A DNA stretch of 8,754 nucleotides, from assembly GCA_003694235.1 (NCBI GenBank), contig RFKO01000243.1:1-8754 (forward strand), written 5' to 3'. The stretch comes from Anaerolineae bacterium. GTDB taxonomy: Bacteria; Chloroflexota; Anaerolineae; Anaerolineales; UBA11858. Shown here one piece after another: positions 1 through 6,515 of this stretch (the first letter of the stretch is position 1; each line of letters begins with the position of its first letter). The translations under genes and the position numbers were made by a program. Under the pieces are notes generated by a model. The model had not been told where the DNA came from. It ran no database searches and saw nothing but the letters and a program-made list of their open reading frames with translations.

Positions 1-396
1 CAGCAGGCGGGCGACCAGCGCGGCGGGGAGGGCGTTGGGCAGCACCCAGTGGGCGTGGATGGCCTGGGCGCGCTGGCGCACGCTCACCCGCCACAGGGCG
101 CGGCCTTCGGCCAGCAGGAAGAGGGGCAGCAGCAGGTAGGCGGCGGGGCGCAGGCGGGCGTCGGCGTGCAGGGCGCGGGCGTGACCCATGATGTGCAGAC
201 GGCGCGACCAGGCGTAGCGGAAGCGGTGGACGGGCAGAGTGTCGGCGGGGTCGGGCTGCACGGCGGGGTCGTAGGGGGCGACCACTTCGACCGCGTGGCC
301 GGCGCGCTGCAAGGCCTGGGCGATGGAGCGGATGAAGGGGGCGGTGCCGTCGCCGGGGAAGCGGGGGTAGGAACTGGTCAGCAGGGTGAGGCGCAC
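1..396 (-). CDS. Family 4-like (GT-B fold) glycosyltransferase, N-terminal part
   Basis: This is the first 132 residues of a gene cut by the left edge. The protein begins MRLTLLTSSYPRFPGDGTAP, the usual opening strand and loop of GT4/GT-B glycosyltransferases (hydrophobic strand, then SSYPRFPGD, then FI and a helix). Residues 33-42 (GHAVEVVAPY) form the second beta-alpha unit, and residues 113-122 (IHAHWVLPNA) match the conserved HAHW..PN segment of the acceptor-binding domain. The donor-binding C-terminal domain lies outside the window, so the sugar is unknown. Such enzymes act at the cytoplasmic face in polysaccharide or glycolipid synthesis. The start is GTG at 396, because the family-typical sequence begins there and an in-frame TGA lies at 414-412. 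There is no Shine-Dalgarno sequence: the bases just upstream are a C run followed by the heptamer array. Family call is firm; role is not. Confidence 0.85.
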   Translation of the reverse strand, partial: MRLTLLTSSYPRFPGDGTAPFIRSIAQALQRAGHAVEVVAPYDPAVQPDPADTLPVHRFRYAWSRRLHIMGHARALHADARLRPAAYLLLPLFLLAEGRALWRVSVRQRAQAIHAHWVLPNALPAALVARLL

Positions 397-400
397 GGGG

Positions 401-463
401 GGTGTCAGGTATCAGGTGTCAGGTATCAGGTATCAGGTGTCAGGTGTCAGGTGTCAGGTGTCA
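401..463. repeat. Nine-copy heptamer tandem array (GGTRTCA)
   Basis: Nine head-to-tail 7-bp units with no interruption. On the plus strand the unit is GGTGTCA or GGTATCA, and in the order 401 to 463 the variable base is G,A,G,A,A,G,G,G,G. On the gene strand it reads TGACACC or TGATACC. The array ends 4 bp upstream of the GTG start of the glycosyltransferase, where a ribosome binding site would normally lie. Units cannot pair with each other, so no hairpin is expected. There are no spacers, which excludes CRISPR. Confidence 0.97.
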
Positions 464-479
464 GGAGGCGGGGGGCAGC

Positions 480-496
480 GACGGCGGTCTGCCGTC
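480..496 (-). other. Small GC-rich inverted repeat between genes
   Basis: A perfect 6-bp inverted repeat, GACGGC and GCCGTC, with a 5-nt loop, between the secreted amidase gene and the glycosyltransferase. It partly overlaps the degenerate heptamer array. No T run follows on either strand, so it is at best a weak or factor-dependent terminator and may be a chance product of the GC-rich repeat. Confidence 0.3.
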
Positions 497-520
497 CGTC
501 GTCCGTCGTCTATTGTCCAT
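493..520. repeat. Degenerate four-copy heptamer array
   Basis: On the gene strand four consecutive 7-bp units read ATGGACA, ATAGACG, ACGGACG, ACGGACG, with a looser fifth unit GCAGACC at 492-486. The sequence is unrelated to the array at 401-463 but has the same period. The array overlaps the end of the secreted amidase gene: its last residues (DGQ) and its TAG stop (512-510) lie in the first two units. Confidence 0.8.
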
Positions 521-2834
521 CGAGAGTGGGCGCGCTCAGGCTCAGGCGGTCTTGCTCGTCGGTCGTCAGTTGGAGGGGGAAGGCAAGGGTTTCGCCGGGG
601 GCGAGTTGATCGCTGTGTTCCCACCGTGCGGTCACGCGGCCTTCTTGCAGGGTTTGCGCCAGCAGCACGAAGGACACAGGCGCGTCGGTGGGGTTGTGCA
701 CTTCCAGGGTGAAGGTTTCCCCCAGGGCGCGGGGGGCGGCGATGCTGAAATCCTCCTCCCAGCCCAGGTCGAAGAACACGCCGCCGGGGATCTGGCGTTC
801 TTCCTGGGAGATGGCCGCGCCGTCGGCGGTGAGCAGACGGGCGCGCAGGCCGGATGAGCCGACCGCGACCTGGAGATAGTCACCTGTGGGAAATTGGGGG
901 ATCACCGGTTCGTAGGCTCCCGACCAGCGGGCGTGACCGCGCACGGTGCGCTCGTGAAACGGCTCCCAGGGCAGTTCGGCGGCCAGACCGGAAGGGTTGC
1001 TGTTGATTTTCCCGCTGGCGTCGTACATCATGCGCGGGCGGTTGTCGGCGGTGATTTCCGAGACGATAGCCACGTGGTCTATCTCGCCGTCTTCCGACCA
1101 GTCGAAGAACACAATGTCTCCCGGCAGGTAGGGCGCGGCGTGGGGCAGCATCTGGCCAGAATAGATGAAATAGCGCCACATGTCGTAGGCGTCGCGCGCG
1201 TTTCGCCAGCGGTAGATGTGCTCCGGGTTGGCGCGGAAATCCTGCTCCAGGGCGAACTGGATGTCGTAATCCGCGCCGAAGGTGTAGGCATCGAGCACCA
1301 GGTCGGTGCAGTAACCGGCGGCGTAACCGTGGAACGGGCCGCTCTCGCCGCGGTCGAAGCTGTAGGGCATGCCCAGGTCGGCGCGGGCTTCTTCCAGCAC
1401 CTGGTCGAGGTAGGCGGTGAAGTGCAGGTCAGCGCGGTCGCCGTTGATCTCCAGGGTGAGGCTTTCCGGCTCGAAGCGGTAGCCTTCTTTCTCCGGCGTC
1501 AGGGTGATCTCGCCCGCCGGCAGGCCGCTGAAGTAGAAGTAGCCGTTGGGGTCGGTGCGCGTTTTGCCGCCGTCGCTGCGGTGGATGGTGACCAGCGCCA
1601 GCGGGTAGCCAGTGGCGTCGGTGACACGCCCGCTCAGGGTGTAGCCGAACTCGTCGCCGCCGGGGGCATAAAACTGCGGCGGGGCGTCCGACTCCAGCGG
1701 GAGGTAGGCGAGCGTCTCTCCCCCCGCGGCCAGGGCGATTTCCCTCGCTTTGCCGGACAGCGGCGCGGCGCGCTCCCCGCTTTCCAGGTCGTAGCGTTGC
1801 ACTTCGCCCTCTGGCGTGAGCAGCCACAGCGTGAGGCCGTCGCCGCTCAGGGCGATTTTGGGGGTGACGCCCGGGGATTCGGCGGGCAGCGGGAAGGTGG
1901 TCAGCGTTTGGGGCAGGTTGGCGTCGGTGGCGAACAGCAACACCTCGTACTCGCTCTCGTCCGCCAGGGTGAGGGCGGCCAGATGTTCGCCATCGTAGGA
2001 AAGCGCCAGCTGAAGAATCTGACGCTGGCGGTCGTCCACCGGCAGGTTGTGGTAGGAGGTCTGCGCCAGCACGCGGTGGTAACGGTAGATGCGCGGTGCG
2101 GTGTCGATGGCGATGGCCAGGTTGGTGGCCTGGGAGGTATAGGCGGTGATGCGCCCGTCGCCGCTCAGGGCGAAGACTTCTCCCGAAGGGCCATTGGCCT
2201 GCGCCCCGCGACTGCTCACCGAGAGGCGGAGGGTGTGCCCCGTCCAGCGGTCGCGCAGGAACAGGTCGGCGGCCTGGTTGGTGTCCTCGCGCACCAGGTT
2301 GTCGGCCAGGGACTGGAAGACGGCGTAGCGCCCGTTGGCGCTCAACGCCAGGCCGCGCACGTTGGCGTTGGCGGGTTCGCCGCGGTCGTTGACCGAGAGG
2401 CGCTCGGTCAGGCCGGTCAACCGGTCGCGCAGGTAGAGATGGCGGATAGGCTGTTCGGCGGACGAATCGCCATCCGGTACGAGGGTGGTGGCGGTGGTGA
2501 GGAAGGCGATGAAGCGCCCGTCGGCGGAGATGAGCGCCTCTTCGATGGGGGCGTTGCCTGGCGCGCCGGTGGTGGAGCGCGAGACGAGTTCCACTGTTCC
2601 GGTCAGGCGGTCGAGCACGAAGGCGTCTGTCGCGCCGTTGTCGTCGTCCTCGGTCAGCGCCTCGGCGGAGAGGAAGGCCAGGAAGCGCCCGTCGGCGGAG
2701 AGCGAAAGGCTGTGGGCGTCCGCGGGGAGGGCGGGGATGCTCTGGGCCGCGGCGCGCGGGGGGACGGCTTTCATCCACCAGACGAAGGTCAACCCCAGGG
2801 CGAGAAAGGCGAGCAAGGACTTGGGGGCGTTCAT
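510..2834 (-). CDS. Secreted PD40 propeller protein with DUF1287/NlpC-P60-like amidase domain
   Basis: 774 residues, exported. Residues 1-30 are a signal peptide (K5, hydrophobic core 7-21, AAA before Q31; no lipobox). Residues about 38-392 hold seven PD40/TolB-type repeats, each with a core like LSADGRFLAFLS; repeat seven (LAAGGETLAYLP) is the most worn. This suggests a seven-bladed propeller for binding. Residues 399-475 resemble a carboxypeptidase regulatory-like domain (SGRVTDATGYPL, DPNGYFYFSGLPAG). Residues about 477-645 resemble DUF1287/NlpC-P60 papain-like amidases: GYCTDLV with probable nucleophile C509, PGDIVFFDW at 571-579, DHVAIV with H587, and a closing GHARWSG. Such enzymes commonly cleave cell-wall peptide bonds, but the substrate here is unknown. 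Residues 646-774 look like a beta-rich domain I do not recognise. The ATG lies 7 bp after the dinG stop without a clear ribosome binding site, suggesting translational coupling. Confidence 0.85.
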   Translation of the reverse strand: MNAPKSLLAFLALGLTFVWWMKAVPPRAAAQSIPALPADAHSLSLSADGRFLAFLSAEALTEDDDNGATDAFVLDRLTGTVELVSRSTTGAPGNAPIEEALISADGRFIAFLTTATTLVPDGDSSAEQPIRHLYLRDRLTGLTERLSVNDRGEPANANVRGLALSANGRYAVFQSLADNLVREDTNQAADLFLRDRWTGHTLRLSVSSRGAQANGPSGEVFALSGDGRITAYTSQATNLAIAIDTAPRIYRYHRVLAQTSYHNLPVDDRQRQILQLALSYDGEHLAALTLADESEYEVLLFATDANLPQTLTTFPLPAESPGVTPKIALSGDGLTLWLLTPEGEVQRYDLESGERAAPLSGKAREIALAAGGETLAYLPLESDAPPQFYAPGGDEFGYTLSGRVTDATGYPLALVTIHRSDGGKTRTDPNGYFYFSGLPAGEITLTPEKEGYRFEPESLTLEINGDRADLHFTAYLDQVLEEARADLGMPYSFDRGESGPFHGYAAGYCTDLVLDAYTFGADYDIQFALEQDFRANPEHIYRWRNARDAYDMWRYFIYSGQMLPHAAPYLPGDIVFFDWSEDGEIDHVAIVSEITADNRPRMMYDASGKINSNPSGLAAELPWEPFHERTVRGHARWSGAYEPVIPQFPTGDYLQVAVGSSGLRARLLTADGAAISQEERQIPGGVFFDLGWEEDFSIAAPRALGETFTLEVHNPTDAPVSFVLLAQTLQEGRVTARWEHSDQLAPGETLAFPLQLTTDEQDRLSLSAPTLDGQ

Positions 2835-2841
2835 GGGGGTC

Positions 2842-5673
2842 TCACAGATTCAGCCAGCGCGTGGCTTCGGCGGGCAGGTTTTGCAGCGGGCCGACTTTGA
2901 CGGTGCAGGGCGGCAGTGATTCCAGGAAGGCGCGCCCGTAGGTCTTGGTGAGCACGCGGCGGTCGAGGATCACGGCCACGCCGCGGTCGTTCTGCGTGCG
3001 GATCAGGCGGCCGAACCCCTGGCGAAAGTCCAGGATGGCCTGGGGGATGGTGTACTGGTAGAAGGGCTGCTCGAAGGTCTCGGCGCGGGCGGCCACGATC
3101 GGGTCGGAGGGCACGGCGAAGGGCAGTTTGACGATCACCAGCACGGAAAGGTCTTCGCCGGGGATGTCCACCCCCTCCCAGAAGGCTTTGGTGCCCAGCA
3201 GCACGGCGCGCTCGCTGTCGCGGAAGGTTTCCAGCAGGGCGTGGGCGGAGGCGCCTTCGCCTTGCTCGTACACCACGATGTCGTCCTCGGCCAGGACGGG
3301 GGCGATGGCGCGCGAGGTGCGCTGCAACTGGGCGTAAGAGGTGAACAGCGCCAGTGTGCGACCGCCGGTGGCGCGGCAGAGGTGGATGAGCGCCTGCTCG
3401 ATAGCGCGCTGGTGGCCGTTGTAGTCGCTCGGTTCGGGGATGTTGTTGGGGATGTAGAGCAGGGCGGCGTTTTCGTAGTCGAAGGGCGAACCGAGCGCCA
3501 GTTCGTCGGCGTCGGCGGCGTACAGGCGCTGACGCAGGTAGTCGAATTCACCGGCGGCGGTCAGCGTGGCCGAAGTGAGGACGACGGCGTCCTTCTGATG
3601 CCAGATGTGTTCCTGCACCAGCGGGCCGATGTGCAACGGGGCGGCTTGCAGGGCCAGTCCGCGGCCATCGGGACGCACTTCCGCCCAGTAGATCTGATCG
3701 GCTTCAGGCTGGAAGATGATGCGCTCGATGTTCTCGCTGAGTTCGTACAGCCGGCGATACAGGTTGGCGATTTCATTGTACAGGGCTTCGAGCGTGTCCG
3801 GGTCGCCATAACCGGCCTGGTTGATGTCGGAGACCGCCTGGGCGATCTGTTCGAGTTCCTGCAGCAATCTGCCCACCAGGCCGTGGGTTTCCTCCCAGGC
3901 GATCTCGACTTCGAGCCAGGCGGGCTGGGTGCGCGTGGCGGGGATGATGCGCTCTTGCTGGGTGTAAGGGCCGATTTCCTTACCGTCGCGTTGCTCGAAG
4001 AGAAAACGGGCGAGGGTATCGAAGAAGGCGCGCGCCTGGCTTTCCATCTGGAAGGCGTGGTCGGTGGCGCGCTCGGCCAGTTGGAGGATGGCGGCGTAAT
4101 CGGCGGGAGGCACGCTGCCGTGCAGTTCGTCCAGCAGGCGTCCCAGCGCGCCGCCGGGCGTGCTGGCGGAGGCGCGGTGGGTGCCGATCTCGCGGCTCAG
4201 GCGGACGAAGTCCATCTGCGTGGCGCGAAAACTGAGGGCGTTGGTGGTGGCGCTTTCCAGATGGTGGCCTTCGTCCACGATCAGGTATCGGTAATCGGGG
4301 ATCACGCGGCTGCCGGTGGCCACGTCGGCCAGCAGCAAGGCGTGATTGACGATGATCAAATGGGCGTTTTGCGCCCGCAGGCGCGAGCGGTAGAAGGGGC
4401 AGGCGCCGCCGGTGTGACGGAGGCAGTTTTCGGCCGTGCAGGCGTCGTCGCGGGCGGAGAGGCGGCTCCATACCTCCCGCTCGGCCGGGCCGTTGAGGTT
4501 GATCTCGGTACGGTCGCCGCTGCCCCCGCCCGCCAGCCAGACAAGCACTTTGCCCATGATGCGGACTTCCTCGGCGGTCTCAGGCAGCCGGCGGCGCATG
4601 TTTTCCAGTCGGCGCGGGCACAGGTAGTTGTTGCGCCCTTTCAGCACGGTGGCCGCCAGCTCGTCCAGGTGGAGGGCGGCTTTCAGGTCGGGGATGTCTT
4701 TGTTGATCAGCTGTTCTTGCAGGTTGATGGTGTTGGTGGAGATCACCACCCGCTCGCCGTTTTGCAGTGCCCACAGGGCGGCGGGGATCAGATAGGCAAA
4801 CGATTTCCCCACCCCGGTGCCGGCCTCGACCAGCAAATGACGCCCCTCGGAGAAGGCGCGCGTGACGGCGCGCAGCATTTCCACCTGTTCGGGGCGGTGC
4901 TCGTATTGCTCAAAGTAGCGGGAGAACTCGCCGCCATGCTGCAAGATGCCGACGACTTCCTCAGGGTCGAGGGGCTGCGGCGGGTCGAGCGGTTCGAGGG
5001 GCGGAGATTCCGGCGGGGCGAAGCGTTCCAGCCAGGGGAGGAAGAAGTATTTATTGGGGGGCGGGGCGATTTCCCCGCTGCGATCGCGCAATGCTTCGAA
5101 GAACAGGCCGTAGCCTTTCCAGTCGGGCACATTGTCTCCCAGACGGACGATCTCGGTCAGGATTTGAAGAGGCAGCTCTTTTGCCATCTCCAGCAGGCGC
5201 AGGTACAGCCGATGGGTCAGGTACACGTCGTCCAGGGCGCGGTGCGAGGCCGGCAGGGGGATGTTCAGGGCGCTGCCCAGCGCGCCGAGGGCGTAGCGTC
5301 CGGCGTTGGGAATCAGCACCGCGGCCATCTCGTAGGTGTCCAGGGCATCGTTGTCGCGGAACAGGCCGTAGCGCTGCAGAAAGCGCAGGTCGAAACCGAT
5401 GTTGTGCCCCAGGATGGGCGCGTCGCCGACGAAATCCTGCAGGGCGGGGAGAACTTCTTCGATGGGGGGCGCGCCGCGCAGCATGGCGTCGGTGATGCCG
5501 GTGAGCCGGGTGATGTAAGGGTTCAATCGCCTTTGGGGGTTGACCAGGGTTTGAAATTCGTCTTCGATGCGGCTGCCGCGAAAGCGCACCGCGCCGATTT
5601 CGATCACGCGGTCGGTATCGGCGTTCAGGCCGGTGGTTTCCAGGTCAAGGGCGACAATGGTGGTGTTTTTCAT
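2842..5673 (-). CDS. dinG: DinG-family Fe-S helicase fused to DEDDh 3'-5' exonuclease
   Basis: 943 residues. The N-terminal 1-160 is a DnaQ/DEDDh exonuclease with all five expected acidic/His residues: D10 and E12 in DLETTG, D95 in GHNIGFD, H144 and D149 in HRALDDV. A linker (about 200-255) leads to an XPD/DinG superfamily 2 helicase: R260/Q263 before motif I, Walker A GTGVGKS with K290, four cysteines C352, C412, C417 and C425 placed as in Fe-S ligands, DEGH box 467-470, SAT 701-703, GTKAFWEGVDIPGE at 827-840, and QGFGRLIR (885-892) as motif VI. DinG proteins unwind DNA 5' to 3', including R-loops and repair intermediates, in the cytoplasm; the exonuclease would trim 3' ends. Length matches exo-DinG fusions of Gram-positive bacteria. 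Start: ATG 5673, directly before the conserved first exonuclease strand and 7 nt after a TATAAT box. Confidence 0.95.
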   Translation of the reverse strand: MKNTTIVALDLETTGLNADTDRVIEIGAVRFRGSRIEDEFQTLVNPQRRLNPYITRLTGITDAMLRGAPPIEEVLPALQDFVGDAPILGHNIGFDLRFLQRYGLFRDNDALDTYEMAAVLIPNAGRYALGALGSALNIPLPASHRALDDVYLTHRLYLRLLEMAKELPLQILTEIVRLGDNVPDWKGYGLFFEALRDRSGEIAPPPNKYFFLPWLERFAPPESPPLEPLDPPQPLDPEEVVGILQHGGEFSRYFEQYEHRPEQVEMLRAVTRAFSEGRHLLVEAGTGVGKSFAYLIPAALWALQNGERVVISTNTINLQEQLINKDIPDLKAALHLDELAATVLKGRNNYLCPRRLENMRRRLPETAEEVRIMGKVLVWLAGGGSGDRTEINLNGPAEREVWSRLSARDDACTAENCLRHTGGACPFYRSRLRAQNAHLIIVNHALLLADVATGSRVIPDYRYLIVDEGHHLESATTNALSFRATQMDFVRLSREIGTHRASASTPGGALGRLLDELHGSVPPADYAAILQLAERATDHAFQMESQARAFFDTLARFLFEQRDGKEIGPYTQQERIIPATRTQPAWLEVEIAWEETHGLVGRLLQELEQIAQAVSDINQAGYGDPDTLEALYNEIANLYRRLYELSENIERIIFQPEADQIYWAEVRPDGRGLALQAAPLHIGPLVQEHIWHQKDAVVLTSATLTAAGEFDYLRQRLYAADADELALGSPFDYENAALLYIPNNIPEPSDYNGHQRAIEQALIHLCRATGGRTLALFTSYAQLQRTSRAIAPVLAEDDIVVYEQGEGASAHALLETFRDSERAVLLGTKAFWEGVDIPGEDLSVLVIVKLPFAVPSDPIVAARAETFEQPFYQYTIPQAILDFRQGFGRLIRTQNDRGVAVILDRRVLTKTYGRAFLESLPPCTVKVGPLQNLPAEATRWLNL

Positions 5674-5680
5674 GCCCTGA

Positions 5681-5686
5681 ATTATA
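5681..5686 (-). promoter_or_regulatory. -10 box of a probably leaderless dinG promoter
   Basis: The gene strand reads TATAAT at 5686-5681, followed by TCAGGGC and the dinG ATG. With usual -10 to start spacing, transcription would begin at about 5674-5673, at the ATG itself. No Shine-Dalgarno sequence is present, which fits a leaderless message. At 17-bp spacing the -35 position (5709-5704) reads GCCGCG, with no resemblance to TTGACA, and falls inside the hairpin arm. Confidence 0.6.
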
Positions 5687-5698
5687 CTGCTGAAATGC

Positions 5699-5725
5699 GA
5701 GAGCGCGGCCGGATGCCGCGCTCTC
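5699..5725. terminator. Perfect 11-bp inverted repeat, possible terminator after the CBS-ACT gene
   Basis: GAGAGCGCGGC (5699-5709) and GCCGCGCTCTC (5715-5725) pair perfectly around a 5-nt loop. It starts 34 bp past the stop of the CBS-ACT gene and is the only strong hairpin in the gap. The sequence after it is not U-rich on either strand (GCATTTCAGC on the gene strand), so it is not a classic intrinsic terminator. It also covers the -35 region of the dinG promoter. A terminator, RNA-stabilising hairpin or protein site are all possible. Confidence 0.55.
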
Positions 5726-5758
5726 TGTCACCAACTCAACCCTGGGGAGGCAAGGAAG

Positions 5759-6409
5759 TTAGAGATGACTGACGCGGATATCTTTGATTTTCTCGACGTG
5801 CGGCTCGATCGCCTGTCGCAGCGTGTCCACATCGTTGACGCGCGCCACCTTGAAGGTGACCTCGCGGTTGCTGGGGTCGTCGCCGTAGCTCTGGTTGAAG
5901 GCCACGAAGCTGCCGCCCAGTTCGGCCACCGCTTTGGCCAGGCCGGCCAGCACGCCGACTTTGTCCGGCAGCAGGGCGGTGACGCGGATTCCGCTTTCGC
6001 GCGCGCCCATCAGCTCCAGGAAGAGCTTGAACAGGTCGGTCTCGGTGATGATGCCGACCACGCGATCCCCGTCCATCACCGGCAGGCCGCCGATCTTGTT
6101 GTCGGCCATGATGCGGGCGGCCTCCTCGATGGGAGTGTCCGCCGTCACGGTGAGCACCTCGCGCGTCATCACGTCCTCGACCTTGATTTTGCTCAGCAGG
6201 TAGTTCATCTCCCAGATGCTGAGGGAGGTGGCCGGCGAGGGCGAGGCGTTCAGCAGGTCTTTGTCGGAAACGATGCCGACCAGTTTGCCGTTCTTGCACA
6301 CCGGCGTGCGGCGAATGTGCTCCTGGCGCATCAGGTTGACCGCCTCGGTGATGGGCATATCCGGCGGGATGGTGATGACCGGATGTGACATGCGTTCGCC
6401 TACTAACAT
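5759..6409 (-). CDS. CBS domain pair plus ACT domain protein (AcuB-like)
   Basis: 216 residues, soluble. CBS1 covers about 5-55 (MSHPVITIPPDMPITEAVNL, IRRTPV, GKLVGIVSDKDLL) and CBS2 about 77-132 (VEDVMTREVLTVTADTPIEE, IGGLPVMDGDRVVGIITETDLF). Each ends in an (S/T)xxD motif (SDKD, TETD), which in CBS pairs contacts the ribose of adenosyl ligands. An ACT domain spans about 141-213 (IRVTALLPDKVGVLAGLAKAVAELGG), a fold that often binds amino acids. The order and length match Bacillus AcuB, but no acuA or acuC lies here, so a role in acetoin use cannot be assumed. It probably acts as a cytoplasmic ligand sensor; partner unknown. Start: ATG 6409, 6 nt after AAAGGAG. The gene has its own promoter and lies 106 bp downstream of livF, so amino-acid sensing tied to that importer is possible but inferred. 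Confidence 0.9.
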   Translation of the reverse strand: MLVGERMSHPVITIPPDMPITEAVNLMRQEHIRRTPVCKNGKLVGIVSDKDLLNASPSPATSLSIWEMNYLLSKIKVEDVMTREVLTVTADTPIEEAARIMADNKIGGLPVMDGDRVVGIITETDLFKLFLELMGARESGIRVTALLPDKVGVLAGLAKAVAELGGSFVAFNQSYGDDPSNREVTFKVARVNDVDTLRQAIEPHVEKIKDIRVSHL

Positions 6410-6415
6410 TTTTCA

Positions 6416-6422
6416 CTCCTTT
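6416..6422 (-). promoter_or_regulatory. Ribosome binding site of the CBS-ACT gene
   Basis: AAAGGAG on the gene strand, with 6 nt (TGAAAA) before ATG 6409. It is the best Shine-Dalgarno sequence of the window and fixes the start at MLVGERM rather than at the internal Met7. Confidence 0.85.
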
Positions 6423-6433
6423 GCTCGTAATCC

Positions 6434-6457
6434 CGGTATCCAGATTATAGTATACCG
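6434..6457 (-). promoter_or_regulatory. Promoter of the CBS-ACT gene inside a 24-bp palindrome
   Basis: A TATAAT -10 box lies at 6449-6444 on the gene strand, placing the transcript start near 6437 and giving a leader of about 28 nt with a good ribosome binding site. The box is framed by a 6-bp inverted repeat, CGGTAT (6457-6452) and ATACCG (6439-6434), with 12 nt between. An operator that would block the -10 and start site is a natural reading. At 17-bp spacing the -35 position reads CAGACC, which is poor, so activation or a non-standard -35 is possible. Confidence 0.55.
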
Positions 6458-6515
6458 TGAAAACGCGGTCTGCATAGTGATAAAATTCTCAAATAGGTGT
6501 GCGTTTTGTCGTGTT

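Noticed and set aside
401..463. Short repeat array as a CRISPR
   Set aside because: Units are 7 bp and contiguous, without spacers, and no cas genes are near.
49..609. Plus-strand frame with repeated VSGVRYQ-type peptide across the heptamer array
   Set aside because: The periodic peptide is simply the 7-bp array read in three frames (21 bp per 7 residues). There is no ribosome binding site, and it opposes the glycosyltransferase and amidase genes.
894..2900. Long plus-strand open frame (668 codons) opposite the amidase gene
   Set aside because: The translation is rich in Gly, Val, Ala, Arg and Gln with no recognisable domain; it is the mirror of a GC-rich gene whose minus-strand product has clear domains.
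3241..5772. Long plus-strand open frame (843 codons) opposite dinG
   Set aside because: Same biased composition and no motifs. The minus-strand frame carries every DinG and exonuclease motif.
5736..6416. Alternative 226-codon minus-strand frame over the CBS-ACT gene
   Set aside because: It encodes a His/Gly/Arg/Gln-rich sequence without domains; the overlapping frame 6409-5759 has two CBS domains and an ACT domain.
6410..6515. Terminator after livF
   Set aside because: No stem with a following T run is present. The only inverted repeat lies at the -10 box of the next gene.
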